Shown here: piece after piece, positions 46,510 through 58,517 of the stretch
Position numbering within the stretch: the first letter of the stretch is position 1
How the letters are laid out: the number at the start of each line of letters is the position of its first letter
Assembly: GCF_018494065.1 (NCBI RefSeq)
Contig: NZ_JABBFR010000008.1
Coordinates: 62,001 to 126,000 of the forward strand
DNA: 64,000 bases
Source: Rosenbergiella gaditana
GTDB lineage: Bacteria; Pseudomonadota; Gammaproteobacteria; Enterobacterales; Enterobacteriaceae
Reading direction: 5' to 3'
Notes under the pieces: generated by a model
Told to the model about the DNA's origin: nothing
Seen by the model: only the letters and a program-made list of their open reading frames with translations
Database searches by the model: none
Translations under genes and position numbers: made by a program

Positions 46510-47298
46510 TTAGTTGACTAATACCGCAGGTAGGGTTTCATCTTTACGAAGCGTTAAAATCTCACAGCCAGTGTCTGTGACCACAATAGTATGCTCGTAT
46601 TGCGCAGACAAGCTTCGATCTTTAGTTTTTACTGTCCAACCGTCTTTCATACTTCGAATACGGTAATCACCGGCATTGACCATAGGTTCAATTGTAAAAG
46701 TCATACCTGCTTGTAAGACCACACCTTGATCATCTGCATCATAGTGTAGAACTTGCGGCTCTTCATGAAAGCCTTTACCGATACCGTGACCGCAGTATTC
46801 ACGTACTACAGAGAAATTTTGCGCTTCAACAAATTTCTGGATTTCTTTACCCAAAGTGCGTAAACGGATACCAGGCTTCACAAGGCGTAATGCGAGATAA
46901 AGGCTCTCTTGGGTAATTTTACAAAGACGTTCGCCCAAAATGGTTGGTTTGCCAACAATAAACATCATAGAGGTATCGCCGTGATACTCATCTTTGATGA
47001 CGGTAACATCGATATTAACGATATCACCTTCTTTTAATAGACGTTCATCGCTAGGAATGCCGTGGCAGACCACTTCATTGATTGAGATACAGACAGATTT
47101 TGGGAAGCCGTGGTAACCCAAACACGCAGAGACGGCTTGCTGTTGTTCGGTAATATAAGTCGCGCAGATTCGGTCTAATTCACCAGTAGAAATACCCGGT
47201 TTGACGTGTGCACCAATCATTTCAAGCACTTCTGCGGCAAGACGTCCCGCTACACGCATTTTTTCGATTTCTTCAGGTGTTTTAATTGAGATAGCCAT
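46510..47298 (-). CDS. map: Map, methionine aminopeptidase type I
   Basis: Removes the initiator methionine from nascent proteins. It is 262 residues (E. coli 264). The five metal ligands of the pita-bread fold are visible: Asp in NIDVTV, Asp in YHGDTSMMF, His in CGHGIGKGFHEEP, Glu in TFTIEPMV, and Glu in QYEHTIVV. The ATG at 47298 matches MAISIKTPEEI; the open frame reaches 47331. It is divergent from rpsB. Confidence 0.96.
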   Translation of the reverse strand: MAISIKTPEEIEKMRVAGRLAAEVLEMIGAHVKPGISTGELDRICATYITEQQQAVSACLGYHGFPKSVCISINEVVCHGIPSDERLLKEGDIVNIDVTVIKDEYHGDTSMMFIVGKPTILGERLCKITQESLYLALRLVKPGIRLRTLGKEIQKFVEAQNFSVVREYCGHGIGKGFHEEPQVLHYDADDQGVVLQAGMTFTIEPMVNAGDYRIRSMKDGWTVKTKDRSLSAQYEHTIVVTDTGCEILTLRKDETLPAVLVN

Positions 47299-47460
47299 AA
47301 ATTTCGTTTCCATAGTAGCCAGAATGCACAACGCTGGCGATTACGTAATAATTGCGACATAGATTAACACAGGCTGCCCCTGCGCTGCCAATATACCCGT
47401 AGGAAAGCTGTATTGAGCCCTGCAAAAATCGAACAAAATATAGCACCAAGGTTGATTTTA
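47299..47460. other. map-rpsB divergent intergenic region
   Basis: About 160 bases without a gene between the map start and the rpsB promoter. It should contain the map promoter; no clear site was recognised. Confidence 0.5.
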
Positions 47461-47480
47461 TGGTATAAAGCGCGCCGATG
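47461..47480 (+). promoter_or_regulatory. Extended -10 promoter of rpsB
   Basis: TGGTATAAA at 47461-47469 is an extended -10 element; it is followed by the GC-rich GCGCGCC discriminator typical of stringently controlled ribosomal promoters. No good -35 is present at 17 bases. Confidence 0.6.
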
Positions 47481-47533
47481 ATTCTTTATCTCTCTTCACG
47501 AAAGGTAGGGCATCACTTACACTCATTATGTGA

Positions 47534-48394
<861 letters not shown>

Positions 48395-48436
48395 TAATCT
48401 TTACTCGAAAGAGTACTGGCATCAGATGTAATCTGT

Positions 48437-48462
48437 CAGGGGCCAGCAATGGCCCCTTCGTA
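48437..48462 (+). terminator. Attenuating hairpin between rpsB and tsf
   Basis: GGGGCC/GGCCCC with a 6-base loop (48439-48456), followed by only two Ts; likely partial, as read-through to tsf is expected. Confidence 0.65.
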
Positions 48463-48579
48463 TATTCAATGTATTGAACGTTCTATTAAACGTTTGGTGC
48501 ATAATCACTCCTACGAAAATGATACTGTTTAGAATCCATAATGGAGATGAACAGGTCACAGTTAACCGAGGAAAATAGA

Positions 48580-49431
48580 ATGGCTGAAATTACCGCTGCT
48601 CTGGTAAAAGAACTGCGTGAGCGTACTGGCGCAGGCATGATGGATTGTAAAAAAGCGCTGACTGAAGCGAGTGGCGACATCGAGCTTGCAATCGAAAATA
48701 TGCGTAAATCTGGTGCGATCAAAGCGGCTAAAAAAGCGGGTAACGTCGCAGCAGATGGCGTAATCAAAACTAAGGTTACTGCCGATTTCGCTGTGATTTT
48801 AGAAGTCAACTGCCAAACTGACTTCGTTGCTAAAGATACTGGTTTCCAAGCGTTTGCTGATAAAGTATTAGATGCAGCAGCAGCTGATAAAGTGACTGAT
48901 GTTGAAGTGTTAAAAGCGCAATTCGAAGAAGAGCGTGTTGCACTGGTCGCTAAAATTGGTGAAAACATCAACATCCGTCGCGTTGCAGTATTAGAAGGCG
49001 ACGTTTTAGGTAGCTACCTGCACGGTGCTCGTATCGGTGTTGTCGTGGCTGCAACGGGTGCGGACGAAGAGCTGGTTAAGCAAACCGCTATGCACATCGC
49101 TGCAAGCAAGCCAGAATTCGTTAAGCCTGAAGATGTTTCTGCTGACGTCGTTGAGAAAGAGTACCAAGTACAGCTCGATATCGCGATGCAATCTGGTAAG
49201 CCTAAAGAAATCGCAGAAAAAATGGTTAAAGGTCGTATGGAGAAGTTCACCGGTGAAGTGTCACTGACTGGACAAAGCTTCGTTATGGACCCAAGCAAAA
49301 CAGTTGGTCAACTGCTGAAAGAAAAAGGCGCTGACGTAACTGGTTTTATCCGCTTTGAAGTGGGTGAAGGCATTGAAAAAGTTGAGACTGATTTCGCTGC
49401 TGAAGTTGCAGCAATGTCTAAGCAGTCTTAA
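48580..49431 (+). CDS. tsf: Elongation factor Ts
   Basis: Guanine nucleotide exchange factor for EF-Tu. It is 283 residues, as in E. coli. The N-terminal UBA-like domain ([27 protein letters not shown]) and the core TDFVAKD motif near residue 80 are present. The ATG at 48580 follows GAGGAAAATAG; an open frame from 48541 is not supported. A strong terminator follows. Confidence 0.98.
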   Translation: MAEITAALVKELRERTGAGMMDCKKALTEASGDIELAIENMRKSGAIKAAKKAGNVAADGVIKTKVTADFAVILEVNCQTDFVAKDTGFQAFADKVLDAAAADKVTDVEVLKAQFEEERVALVAKIGENINIRRVAVLEGDVLGSYLHGARIGVVVAATGADEELVKQTAMHIAASKPEFVKPEDVSADVVEKEYQVQLDIAMQSGKPKEIAEKMVKGRMEKFTGEVSLTGQSFVMDPSKTVGQLLKEKGADVTGFIRFEVGEGIEKVETDFAAEVAAMSKQS

Positions 49432-49436
49432 TGCTA

Positions 49437-49469
49437 AAAAGAACCGCCAGTTAGGCGGTTCTTTTTTGT
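49437..49469 (+). terminator. Rho-independent terminator after tsf
   Basis: AAGAACCGCC/GGCGGTTCTT with a 5-base loop, followed by a T-run. Confidence 0.92.
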
Positions 49470-49582
49470 CAAAGGTAACACTATCCGATTTTTTCTCATT
49501 CTGTTTTTTTCAAAGAAAAATATGGGATGATTAACCCGAAAAATACTCCTATTATTCAGCCAATTTCCGGGAATAAACTATT

Positions 49583-50308
49583 ATGGCGACGAACGCAAAA
49601 CCTGTATATCAACGTATTCTTCTAAAACTGAGTGGCGAAGCGCTTCAGGGAACTGATGGTTTTGGAATTGATGCGAGTATCTTAGACCGCATGGCTCAGG
49701 AAGTTAAAGAGTTAGTCGAACTTGGTATCCAGGTCGGTGTCGTTATTGGTGGCGGCAATTTATTCCGTGGAGCCGGGCTAGCGAAAGCAGGTATGAACCG
49801 TGTTGTCGGCGATCATATGGGAATGCTCGCAACCGTGATGAATGGCTTAGCGATGCGTGATGCGCTTCATCGTGCATATGTCAATGCACGCTTGATGTCA
49901 GCCATTCCTTTAAACGGTGTTTGTGATAACTATAGCTGGGCTGAAGCGATTAGCTTACTGCGCCAAAATAAAGTGGTTATCTTCTCGGCAGGTACGGGAA
50001 ACCCTTTCTTCACCACCGACTCAGCAGCTTGTTTACGCGGTATTGAAATTGAAGCGGATGTCGTCTTGAAAGCAACGAAAGTTGACGGTGTCTATTCCGC
50101 AGATCCGGTTCAATTCCCCGATGCGGTACTTCACGATAAAATCAGCTACCAAGATGTATTAGAACGAGAGCTGAAAGTCATGGATCTCGCTGCATTTACG
50201 CTGGCACGTGACCATAATTTACCGATTCGTGTTTTTAACATGAATAAGCCAGGTGCGCTGCGTCGAGTTGTGATGGGCGAAAATGAAGGTACATTAATCT
50301 CACAATAA
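49583..50308 (+). CDS. pyrH: PyrH, UMP kinase
   Basis: Phosphorylates UMP to UDP; it belongs to the amino acid kinase superfamily rather than the eukaryotic-type NMP kinases. It is 241 residues, as in E. coli. The N-terminal [11 protein letters not shown], the glycine-rich [11 protein letters not shown] near residues 52-62 and [13 protein letters not shown] near 138-150 are family motifs. It has its own upstream region after the tsf terminator and precedes frr by 130 bases. Confidence 0.97.
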   Translation: MATNAKPVYQRILLKLSGEALQGTDGFGIDASILDRMAQEVKELVELGIQVGVVIGGGNLFRGAGLAKAGMNRVVGDHMGMLATVMNGLAMRDALHRAYVNARLMSAIPLNGVCDNYSWAEAISLLRQNKVVIFSAGTGNPFFTTDSAACLRGIEIEADVVLKATKVDGVYSADPVQFPDAVLHDKISYQDVLERELKVMDLAAFTLARDHNLPIRVFNMNKPGALRRVVMGENEGTLISQ

Positions 50309-50438
50309 TTCCTGTGTCTTAGAAAATAAGGTATATTCTGGTGGAGATGAGTTCGTTCGGGGCTGTCGGCCAGAGTGACAGGCAAAGTGAATTACTCCGA
50401 ATGTTATCGGAGCGCATTAACAATCCAAGGGTTTTAAC

Positions 50439-50996
50439 GTGATTAACGATATTAAAAAAGATGCTGAAGTCCGCATGGACAAATGTGTTGAAGCATTTAA
50501 AACAGCAATTAGCAAAATTCGTACCGGACGTGCGTCCCCGTCACTGCTTGATGGTATTGTCGTAGAATACTACGGTACGCCTACGCCACTGCGCCAATTA
50601 GCCAGTGTCACGGTTGAAGATTCACGTACTTTGAAGATCAACGTATTCGACCGTTCAATGGGGCCGGCTGTAGAAAAAGCGATTATGGCTTCAGATTTAG
50701 GATTAAATCCAAGTTCTGCCGGTGCTGATATTCGTGTGCCACTTCCAGCGTTGACTGAAGAGCGTCGTAAAGACTTAATCAAAATTGTTCGTGCAGAAGC
50801 CGAGCAAGGTCGAGTGTCTGTTCGTAACGTACGTCGTGACGCGAATGATAAAGTGAAAGCATTATTAAAAGATAAAGAAATCAGTGAAGACGACGATCGT
50901 CGTTCACAAGATGATGTTCAAAAGCTTACCGATGTTAGCATCAAAAAAGTTGATGCTGCACTCGCTGATAAAGAGAAAGAACTTCTCGATTTCTAA
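50439..50996 (+). CDS. frr: Ribosome recycling factor
   Basis: Splits post-termination ribosomes together with EF-G. It is 185 residues, as in E. coli, with the family blocks [15 protein letters not shown] and [15 protein letters not shown]. Translation starts at a GTG (50439), as in E. coli frr, with CCAAGGGTTTTAAC upstream. A long terminator hairpin follows. Confidence 0.97.
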   Translation: MINDIKKDAEVRMDKCVEAFKTAISKIRTGRASPSLLDGIVVEYYGTPTPLRQLASVTVEDSRTLKINVFDRSMGPAVEKAIMASDLGLNPSSAGADIRVPLPALTEERRKDLIKIVRAEAEQGRVSVRNVRRDANDKVKALLKDKEISEDDDRRSQDDVQKLTDVSIKKVDAALADKEKELLDF

Positions 50997-51012
50997 GCGT
51001 TAATTCTGCTTT

Positions 51013-51063
51013 ACAACGCCGTAATGGAGGCTCAGCTATTGAGCTTTCTTACGGCGTTTTGTT
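51013..51063 (+). terminator. Terminator after frr
   Basis: CGCCGTAA (51017-51024) pairs with TTACGGCG (51049-51056), enclosing a smaller GCTCA/TGAGC hairpin, and is followed by TTTTG. Confidence 0.82.
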
Positions 51064-51116
51064 TATGTTATTTGGTCATTATGTGTTCTCCCCCTCACTA
51101 AGAGAATGGAAAATCG

Positions 51117-52310
51117 ATGCAACGACTAACGATACTGGGTTCTACGGGCTCAATAGGCACTAACACCTTGGATGTGGTGAGAGAAAATCCTGAGCGTTAT
51201 AAGGTTAGTGCGCTAGTAGGTGGAAAAAATTCCGCTTTAATGGCGGAGCAGTGTGTAGAATTCCGACCAGACTATGTCGCAATGGCCGATGAAAAATCGG
51301 CTAACGAACTCCGTGAACGATTGACGGCATTAAAATTAACACTCGATGTTTCTTGGGGGATACAGGCAGCGTCTGAATTAGCGGCTTTACCCGAAGTTGA
51401 CCAAGTAATGTCATCGATTGTTGGCGCATCAGGTCTCTTGCCTACACTCTCGGCTATTAAAGCAAGTAAACGCGTCCTATTAGCCAACAAAGAGTCATTA
51501 GTGACCTGCGGTAAATTGTTTATGGACGCAGTCCAAAACTTTAATGCCCGTTTGTTACCGGTTGATAGTGAACATAATGCTATTTTTCAGAGTTTACCTG
51601 AGACTTTACAGCAACAACTTGGGTATGGTGACCTAAGTGAAAATGGCGTTGATTCAATAATTCTCACGGGGTCAGGCGGGCCTTTTAGACAGACTCCTAT
51701 AGAAGAACTCGTTAATAAGACGCCAGATCAAGCGTGTGCTCACCCTAACTGGTCGATGGGAAGGAAGATCTCTGTAGATTCTGCCACGATGATGAACAAA
51801 GGACTGGAATATATTGAAGCGAGGTGGTTATTCAATGCACAACGCTCTCAGATGGAAGTCATTATTCATCCGCAGTCAGTGATCCACTCTATGGTGCGCT
51901 ATCGCGATGGCAGTGTTATTGCTCAGTTAGGGACGCCGGATATGAAAACGCCGATTGCCCACTCAATCGCTTGGCCTCACCGCGTACGCACCGGTGGTAA
52001 GCCTTTAGATTTTACGCAATTGCAGTCTCTAACTTTCAATAAGCCGGATGATCAGCGGTATCCATGCTTAGCATTGGCGATCGACGCTTGTGAAAAAGGG
52101 CAGTCCTTTACTACAGCATTAAATGCAGTGAATGAAGTGGCGGTTGCCGCTTTTCTAGAAGGCCGAATTTTATTTACTGATATTGCGGCACTTAATTCAG
52201 ATATTTTAGGTCGAATACACTTTAATGAGCCAAAGAGTATTGATGAGGTTCTACAAATTGATGAAGAGAGTCGCGCCTTAGCGCGTCAACAGATAGAAAA
52301 ACACTTCTAA
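51117..52310 (+). CDS. dxr: Dxr (IspC), 1-deoxy-D-xylulose 5-phosphate reductoisomerase
   Basis: Makes 2-C-methyl-D-erythritol 4-phosphate with NADPH, the committed step of the MEP isoprenoid pathway and the target of fosmidomycin. It is 397 residues (E. coli 398). The NADPH-binding [13 protein letters not shown] is near residues 7-19; metal-binding [13 protein letters not shown] is near 147-159; the substrate loop [21 protein letters not shown] is present. The product feeds uppS downstream. Confidence 0.97.
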   Translation: MQRLTILGSTGSIGTNTLDVVRENPERYKVSALVGGKNSALMAEQCVEFRPDYVAMADEKSANELRERLTALKLTLDVSWGIQAASELAALPEVDQVMSSIVGASGLLPTLSAIKASKRVLLANKESLVTCGKLFMDAVQNFNARLLPVDSEHNAIFQSLPETLQQQLGYGDLSENGVDSIILTGSGGPFRQTPIEELVNKTPDQACAHPNWSMGRKISVDSATMMNKGLEYIEARWLFNAQRSQMEVIIHPQSVIHSMVRYRDGSVIAQLGTPDMKTPIAHSIAWPHRVRTGGKPLDFTQLQSLTFNKPDDQRYPCLALAIDACEKGQSFTTALNAVNEVAVAAFLEGRILFTDIAALNSDILGRIHFNEPKSIDEVLQIDEESRALARQQIEKHF

Positions 52311-52333
52311 GCCACTACAGCAGGGCAACAGAT

Positions 52334-52362
52334 TTGTCGCTCTATGCGGAAAATGGTATAGT
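52334..52362 (+). promoter_or_regulatory. Candidate promoter of uppS and downstream envelope genes
   Basis: TTGTCG (52334-52339), a 17-base spacer ending in TGG, and TATAGT (52357-52362) give a good sigma-70 promoter with an extended -10, about 110 bases before uppS. Confidence 0.65.
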
Positions 52363-52472
52363 CGCTCGCCGTCTTTTTCTGGTTTCACGCGTACTCTTGA
52401 TTGATTGGAATAGGCTAACGGAAAAAAGTGGCGAATAAATCGATGCGTTTTTAATAGAGAGTAAAGCCCGAT

Positions 52473-53225
52473 ATGTTGTCACAAGGCCTAAATGAAGCAG
52501 AATGGCTCCCCCAAGTTTTACCACAACACGTTGCCATTATCATGGATGGCAACGGACGTTGGGCGAAAAATCGCGGTAAATTAAGGATGTCAGGCCATAA
52601 AGCTGGCGCCAAAGCGGTCAGAAAAACGGTGCGGTTTGCGGCTAAGCATGACCTTAAGGCGCTCACTCTTTATGCGTTTAGTAGCGAGAATTGGAGCCGT
52701 CCGGCTCAAGAAGTGACTGCGTTAATGGAGCTTTTTATTTGGGCTTTAGAGAGCGAAGTTAAATCATTACATAAAAATAATGTTCGATTACGCGTGATTG
52801 GCGATACTTCAGGCTTTAATAAAAAAATTCAAGACCGTATTACAAAAGCTGAAAATTTAACGGCGAATAATAGTGGGTTAACCTTAAACATAGCAGCGAA
52901 TTACGGTGGACGTTGGGATGTTGTCCACGGCGTAAAGCAGCTAGCGGAACAAGTAAAAAAGGGAGTACTACAACCAGAAGATATTACGGAAGATAGGTTG
53001 AACTCGCAGCTTTGCCTCTCGGACTTACCCTCAGTGGATCTCGTGATTAGAACCGGTGGTGAGTATCGAATTAGTAACTTCTTGATATGGCAAGTGGCGT
53101 ATGCAGAGTTTTATTTTAGCCCGGTGCTTTGGCCCGATTTTGATGAACAAGAATTTCAAGGTGCTTTGGATGCTTTTTCCCAACGGGAACGCCGTTTTGG
53201 CGGTGTAGCATCTAATGAATCCTAA
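52473..53225 (+). CDS. uppS: UppS (IspU), undecaprenyl diphosphate synthase
   Basis: Cis-prenyltransferase that extends farnesyl diphosphate to the C55 lipid carrier of cell-wall precursors. It is 250 residues (E. coli 253). The catalytic motif HVAIIMDGNGRWA is near residues 19-31, SSENW near 73-77, and the C-terminal RTGGExRISNFLxWQ.AYAE and ERRFGG are conserved. cdsA follows 15 bases later. Confidence 0.97.
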   Translation: MLSQGLNEAEWLPQVLPQHVAIIMDGNGRWAKNRGKLRMSGHKAGAKAVRKTVRFAAKHDLKALTLYAFSSENWSRPAQEVTALMELFIWALESEVKSLHKNNVRLRVIGDTSGFNKKIQDRITKAENLTANNSGLTLNIAANYGGRWDVVHGVKQLAEQVKKGVLQPEDITEDRLNSQLCLSDLPSVDLVIRTGGEYRISNFLIWQVAYAEFYFSPVLWPDFDEQEFQGALDAFSQRERRFGGVASNES

Positions 53226-53240
53226 TACCCGGGGGTTTTT

Positions 53241-54098
53241 TTGTTAAAGTCTCGACTCTTAACCGCAATAATTCTGATACCACTTGTTATTGCTGCACTT
53301 TTTTTCCTACCCGCTGACGGATTTATTCTAGTCGTATTAGCTATTACTATGCTTGCTGCATGGGAGTGGGGGCAATTCGCTGGGCTTAAAACACCTTTGC
53401 AGCGTATTCTCTTAGCGTTGGTGTTCGGATTATTATTAGCCGGTATGGTGTTTATGCTCCCTCCGTATCAACGGGATATACACCAACCCTATGTTGCGCT
53501 ATCTCTGTGGATTTCACTCAGTTGGTGGTGTGTCGCACTACTTATGGTGCTTGCCTACCCTAAATCGAAAATATTATGGGAACGTTCACGTCTTTTACCA
53601 TTAATTTTCGGGGCCTTAACACTCGTTCCTTTTTTCTGGGGCATGCTTGTCCTTCGCCAATATCATTACGATTATGATCGCTATGCGGGTGCGTGGTGGT
53701 TGTTATTTGTTCTCCTTCTCGTGTGGGGAGCTGACTCAGGAGCCTACCTTTTTGGCAAGCTATTTGGTCGCCATAAGCTTGCGCCTAAAGTCTCACCAGG
53801 TAAGACGCTTGAAGGGTGTTTAGGCGGATTGGCAACGTCTGCTGTGATTGCTTGGCTGTTTGCGTACTACGCGCCACTTAACGTTGCGCCAACAAGCCTG
53901 ATCTGCAGTGCGGTAATTGCAACGTTGGCCTCTGTATTGGGCGATTTAACCGAGAGTATGTTCAAACGTGCTTCGGGAATTAAAGATAGTGGCAACCTGA
54001 TCCCTGGACACGGCGGTATCCTAGATAGAATCGATAGTTTGACGGCAGCCGTCCCTGTCTTTACTTGCGTGTTATTACTCATATTTCAAGTGAAGTAA
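53241..54098 (+). CDS. cdsA: CdsA, phosphatidate cytidylyltransferase
   Basis: Converts phosphatidate and CTP to CDP-diacylglycerol, the precursor of all membrane phospholipids. The 285-residue membrane protein has about eight hydrophobic helices, and the CDP-DAG synthase signature (S.FKR..GIKDSG.LIPGHGGILDRIDS) is near residues 238-262. It starts at a TTG (53241), with GGGGG shortly upstream. rseP follows after 11 bases. Confidence 0.95.
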   Translation: MLKSRLLTAIILIPLVIAALFFLPADGFILVVLAITMLAAWEWGQFAGLKTPLQRILLALVFGLLLAGMVFMLPPYQRDIHQPYVALSLWISLSWWCVALLMVLAYPKSKILWERSRLLPLIFGALTLVPFFWGMLVLRQYHYDYDRYAGAWWLLFVLLLVWGADSGAYLFGKLFGRHKLAPKVSPGKTLEGCLGGLATSAVIAWLFAYYAPLNVAPTSLICSAVIATLASVLGDLTESMFKRASGIKDSGNLIPGHGGILDRIDSLTAAVPVFTCVLLLIFQVK

Positions 54099-54109
54099 GG
54101 AGTTAACCT

Positions 54110-55459
54110 TTGGGAAGTTTTTTCTGGAGTCTTGCAGCGTTCCTTGTTGCTATAGCAATTCTTATCACTGTTCATGAATTTGGGCATTTTTGGGTAGCGC
54201 GACGTTGTGGAGTTTGGGTTGAGCGCTTTTCAATAGGTTTTGGTCCAGCTATCTGGCGACGTAAGGATAAGCAAGGAACAGAGTTCGTTCTCGCGATCAT
54301 CCCTCTTGGCGGTTACGTTAAGATGCTGGACAGTCGCGTTGACCCTGTTCCTGAAAATCGTCTCCACGAAGCATTTAACTTTAAAACCATTGGTCAACGC
54401 AGCGCAATAATTGCTGCGGGACCCGTGGCAAATTTCCTTTTTGCGATTGTCGCCTATTGGCTAGTCTTTATGCATGGTGTCCCGGCTGTTAAACCAATAA
54501 TCGGGCAGGTGATAAGTGGCTCGATTGCCGAGCAGTCACATTTGACGGCAGGAGCGGAACTAAATGCGATAGACGGTATCGAAACGCCTGACTGGGATGC
54601 TGCGCGTTTAGCTTTGATATCAAAAATTGGTGACACTTCAGCTGAACTTAAGGTAACTCTGCGTGGTCAACAGGGGCAGGTCGAAAGATATATCGATCTA
54701 CGGCAGTGGAAATTCGACCCTGAAAAACAGGATCCTTTGGTCGCCTTGGGCTTAATTCCGGTTCAACCAAAAATTGAACAAGTGCTCGCTCAAGTGCAAA
54801 AAAGCTCTCCCGCCGATAAAGCGGGTTTGCAAGCCGGCGATAGGATCGCTAAAGTCAATGGTCAGCAGGTGAGCGATTGGGCATTTTTTGCCAAGATGAT
54901 CAAAGACAATCCACAACAACCTTTGCAGGTGAAAGTGGTGCGTGGAGGCAGCGCGGTTGCGTTAACCTTGACGCCTGAGGCCAAACCTGGCTCAAGTAAA
55001 GAAGGATTTGCAGGGGTGATACCTCGTGTTGAACCATTACCGGATGCTTATAAAACTGAGCATCGTTATGGTCCATTCTCTGCCTTGAAAGAGGCCACGA
55101 CAAAAACTTGGCAACTGATAAAGCTTACTGTAACAATGCTTGGTAAGTTAGTGTTAGGAGATATCAAGCTGAATACCCTTAGCGGTCCAATTTCGATTGC
55201 GCAAGGTGCAGGGGCCTCAGCAGGATATGGTATGATTTACTATTTAATGTTTTTAGCATTAATTAGTGTGAATTTAGGGATTATCAACTTAGTTCCCTTG
55301 CCTGTGTTAGATGGAGGGCATTTACTCTTCCTTATGATTGAAAAAATTAAAGGTGGAGCAGTGTCAGAGCGAGTTCAGGCATTCAGTTATCGTATTGGTT
55401 CAGTACTGCTAATACTGTTAATGGGCCTGGCACTTTTCAATGATTTCTCTCGCTTGTAG
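54110..55459 (+). CDS. rseP: RseP, site-2 intramembrane zinc protease
   Basis: Cleaves RseA after DegS to free sigma-E, and removes remnant signal peptides. It is 449 residues with four membrane segments. The zinc motif HEFGH is near residues 21-25 and the third ligand is in LPVLDGGHL near 400. Two PDZ domains lie between about 115 and 310. It starts at a TTG (54110) with AAGGAG seven bases upstream. It acts in the pathway that drives the degP promoter in this window. Confidence 0.95.
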   Translation: MGSFFWSLAAFLVAIAILITVHEFGHFWVARRCGVWVERFSIGFGPAIWRRKDKQGTEFVLAIIPLGGYVKMLDSRVDPVPENRLHEAFNFKTIGQRSAIIAAGPVANFLFAIVAYWLVFMHGVPAVKPIIGQVISGSIAEQSHLTAGAELNAIDGIETPDWDAARLALISKIGDTSAELKVTLRGQQGQVERYIDLRQWKFDPEKQDPLVALGLIPVQPKIEQVLAQVQKSSPADKAGLQAGDRIAKVNGQQVSDWAFFAKMIKDNPQQPLQVKVVRGGSAVALTLTPEAKPGSSKEGFAGVIPRVEPLPDAYKTEHRYGPFSALKEATTKTWQLIKLTVTMLGKLVLGDIKLNTLSGPISIAQGAGASAGYGMIYYLMFLALISVNLGIINLVPLPVLDGGHLLFLMIEKIKGGAVSERVQAFSYRIGSVLLILLMGLALFNDFSRL

Positions 55460-55505
55460 ACGATTATCTACTTGTGAGGACTAGTTAGGAACACGCATAA
55501 AAACG

Positions 55506-57920
55506 ATGGCGATGAAAAAATTGCTCATAGCGTCGCTGCTGTTCAGCAGCGCCACCGTGTACGGTGCAGACGATTTCGTGGTGAGAGACATTCATTTCGA
55601 AGGCCTGCAGCGAGTCGCTGTCGGCGCGGCCCTGCTCAGTATGCCGGTACGTGTTGGTGATACAGTCAACGACGATGACATCAAAAACAGTATTCGTTCC
55701 CTCTTTGCGACGGGTAACTTTGAAGACGTTCAGGTATTACGAGATGGTAATAATCTGATTGTTCAGGTCAAAGAGCGCCCGACGATTGCTAGCATTACCT
55801 TTTCAGGTAACAAAGCTGTCAAAGAGGACCAACTCAAACAAAATCTAGAAGCTTCTGGTGTACGCGTTGGCGAAGCGCTTGACCGTACTACCATCTCTTC
55901 AATTGAGAAGGGACTTGAAGACTTTTACTACAGCGTCGGTAAGTATACCGCTAGCGTGAAGGCTATCGTTACGCCACTACCACGCAACCGCGTCGATCTC
56001 AAATTTGTCTTCTCTGAAGGTGTCTCTGCTAAAATACAGCAGATTAACATTGTAGGTAATAAGTCATTTAGTTCTGACGAGCTGATTTCACGCTTCCAAT
56101 TACGTGATGATGTGCCGTGGTGGAACTTAGTTGCTGATCAGAAATATCAGAAGCAAAAACTTGCCGGTGACTTAGAAACCTTACGTAGTTTCTACTTAGA
56201 CCGTGGTTATGCACGTTTTAATATTGACTCGACCCAAGTCAGTTTAACCCCTGATAAGAAAGGTATTTATATTACTGTCAACATTAATGAAGGCAGCCAA
56301 TATAAAATTGCCGGCGTTGATGTTAACGGGAACATGGCCGGTCACTCAGCCGAAATTGAAAAGCTGTCTAAGATTGAGCCAGGTGAACTTTATAACGGTA
56401 CCAAGGTTACGCAGATTGAAGATAACATCAAAAAACTGCTGGGCAACTATGGTTACGCGTATCCGCGTGTGATGACGCAACCTGAGATCAACGATGCGGA
56501 TAAGACCGTTAAACTGCACATCAGTGTTGATTCTGGTAATCGCTTCTACGTCCGCAAAATTCGCTTTGAAGGTAATACCACATCCAAAGATTCAGTTCTA
56601 CGCCGCGAAATGCGTCAAATGGAAGGATCTTGGCTGGGAAGCGGGCTTGTCGACCAAGGTAAAGAGCGTTTAAACCGTACAGGTTACTTTGAAACCGTTG
56701 ATGTTGATACGCAACGTGTACCAGGTACTGCCGACCAAGTCGATGTTGTCTATAAGGTTAAAGAGCGTAATACAGGTACTTTTAATATCGGTGTGGGTTA
56801 CGGCACTGAAAGTGGCGTGAGCTTCCAAGTAGGTGTTACGCAAGATAACTGGATGGGAACGGGTAACACTGTAGGGATTAGTGGGACGAAAAACGACTAC
56901 CAAACCTACGCTGAACTCTCCATGACTGACCCGTACTTTACCGTTGACGGGGTAAGTTTAGGCGGACGTCTATTCTATAATGACTTTAAAGCTGACGATG
57001 CAGACCTGTCTGACTATACCAATAGAAGTTATGGTCTAGACGGTACCTTAGGCTTCCCGATTAACGAAGATAACTCTTTACGTGTTGGCTTGGGTTATGT
57101 GCATAACGATCTGTCTGACATGCAACCGCAAGTCGCGATGTGGCGTTACTTCAAATCAGTAGGTAAAAACTTCCCAACCAGTAATGATGACAGTGATTAC
57201 TCCACTGATGACTTTACGCTTAACCTTGGCTGGACTTATAACACTCTTGACCGCGGGTTCTTCCCAACGTCAGGTAACCAAACTAACTTGAATGGTAAAG
57301 TCACCGTTCCCGGTTCGGACAATAAGTTCTATAAAGTGACCTTGGATAGCCAACAATATCTTCCGCTTGATAAGGACCGCACTTGGGTCTTATTAGGACG
57401 TGGTCGTTTAGGCTATGGCGATGGACTAGGCGGCAAAGAGATGCCGTTCTACGAGAACTTCTATGCGGGAGGCTCCAGCACTGTTCGTGGTTTCCAATCG
57501 AACACTATCGGACCTAAAGCCGCTTACTATAACTATGGCTCTTCTTCGAATTGTGATAATTCAACTAGCGCAATTTGTAAGTCGAACGATGCGGTGGGCG
57601 GTAATGCTATGGCAGTGGCGAGTTTAGAACTCATCACTCCGACCCCGTTTGTTAGCGAGAAATACTCGAACTCGTTAAGAACCTCTGTCTTTGTGGATGC
57701 AGGGACGGTTTGGGATACGAACTGGGATGATACTGCACAAATGCGTGCGCTGGGGATCCCAGACTATAGCAAACCAGGTAACATTCGCGTTTCGTCGGGT
57801 GTCGCTCTACAATGGATGTCTCCACTTGGGCCGCTAGTATTCTCTTATGCTCTACCGATTAAGAAATACGAAGGCGACAAATCGGAACAGTTCCAATTTA
57901 ATATCGGTAAAACGTGGTAA
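55506..57920 (+). CDS. bamA: BamA, outer-membrane beta-barrel assembly core protein
   Basis: Omp85 protein that inserts beta-barrels into the outer membrane. A signal peptide ([20 protein letters not shown]) is followed by five POTRA domains (about 21-420) and a 16-strand barrel ending in the expected C-terminal Trp (FQFNIGKTW). The loop-6 VRGF motif (STVRGFQSN) is intact. It is 804 residues (E. coli 810); differences concentrate in the extracellular loops, including a shorter loop 6 ([13 protein letters not shown]) that keeps a Cys pair. Confidence 0.97.
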   Translation: MAMKKLLIASLLFSSATVYGADDFVVRDIHFEGLQRVAVGAALLSMPVRVGDTVNDDDIKNSIRSLFATGNFEDVQVLRDGNNLIVQVKERPTIASITFSGNKAVKEDQLKQNLEASGVRVGEALDRTTISSIEKGLEDFYYSVGKYTASVKAIVTPLPRNRVDLKFVFSEGVSAKIQQINIVGNKSFSSDELISRFQLRDDVPWWNLVADQKYQKQKLAGDLETLRSFYLDRGYARFNIDSTQVSLTPDKKGIYITVNINEGSQYKIAGVDVNGNMAGHSAEIEKLSKIEPGELYNGTKVTQIEDNIKKLLGNYGYAYPRVMTQPEINDADKTVKLHISVDSGNRFYVRKIRFEGNTTSKDSVLRREMRQMEGSWLGSGLVDQGKERLNRTGYFETVDVDTQRVPGTADQVDVVYKVKERNTGTFNIGVGYGTESGVSFQVGVTQDNWMGTGNTVGISGTKNDYQTYAELSMTDPYFTVDGVSLGGRLFYNDFKADDADLSDYTNRSYGLDGTLGFPINEDNSLRVGLGYVHNDLSDMQPQVAMWRYFKSVGKNFPTSNDDSDYSTDDFTLNLGWTYNTLDRGFFPTSGNQTNLNGKVTVPGSDNKFYKVTLDSQQYLPLDKDRTWVLLGRGRLGYGDGLGGKEMPFYENFYAGGSSTVRGFQSNTIGPKAAYYNYGSSSNCDNSTSAICKSNDAVGGNAMAVASLELITPTPFVSEKYSNSLRTSVFVDAGTVWDTNWDDTAQMRALGIPDYSKPGNIRVSSGVALQWMSPLGPLVFSYALPIKKYEGDKSEQFQFNIGKTW

Positions 57921-57946
57921 TATCTTATCGGTAAATCAATTGCGAT

Positions 57947-57970
57947 GGCAGGGAATGCTCCCTGTCATTT
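57947..57970 (+). terminator. Hairpin between bamA and skp
   Basis: GGCAGGGA/TCCCTGTC (one G-U pair) with a 4-base loop, followed by ATTTTG; probably partial since skp and the lpx genes follow in the same direction. Confidence 0.55.
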
Positions 57971-58019
57971 TGCATAAAATGGTGTTTTACGCACTCAAGG
58001 TAATGGAAAGGAGTATATA

Positions 58020-58514
58020 GTGAAAAAGTTGTTATGTGCCGCGGGTCTTGGATTGGCATTAGCTGCATCAGCTGCACAAGCTGCTGATAAGATTGCAGTA
58101 GTGAACGTCTCCAATATTTTCCAACAGTTACCCCAACGTGCAACCGTTGCGAAGCAATTGGAAAACGAGTTCAAAGGTCGTGCGACTGATCTTCAAGCAC
58201 AAGAGCGTGCTATTCAAGCTCAAATGCAGAACTTGCAACGTAATGGTTCAACCATGAAAGCAAGCGAGCGTTCAAGCTTAGAGAAAGACATTATGGCTAA
58301 GCGTCAAACTTTTGAGAATAAAGCACAAACTTTTGAACAAGATAACCGCCGTCGTCAGATGGAAGAGCGTAATAAAATCTTATCTAGCATCCAAACTGCA
58401 GTCAAAAAAGTTGCTGATGATGAGGGTTATGACGTAGTACTGGATACTAATTCAGTCGCTTACGCAGCAAACTCAAAAGATATTACTGCTGATGTACTGA
58501 AACAGGTTAAATAA
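58020..58514 (+). CDS. skp: Skp (OmpH), periplasmic chaperone
   Basis: Trimeric 'jellyfish' chaperone that holds unfolded outer-membrane proteins for BamA. The signal peptide ([21 protein letters not shown]) is followed by the long coiled-coil arms (about 45-125, rich in Gln, Lys, Glu and Arg) and the C-terminal body strand ending [11 protein letters not shown]. It is 164 residues (E. coli 161). It starts at a GTG (58020) with AAAGGAG upstream. lpxD starts 3 bases after its stop. Confidence 0.95.
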   Translation: MKKLLCAAGLGLALAASAAQAADKIAVVNVSNIFQQLPQRATVAKQLENEFKGRATDLQAQERAIQAQMQNLQRNGSTMKASERSSLEKDIMAKRQTFENKAQTFEQDNRRRQMEERNKILSSIQTAVKKVADDEGYDVVLDTNSVAYAANSKDITADVLKQVK

Positions 58515-58517
58515 CCG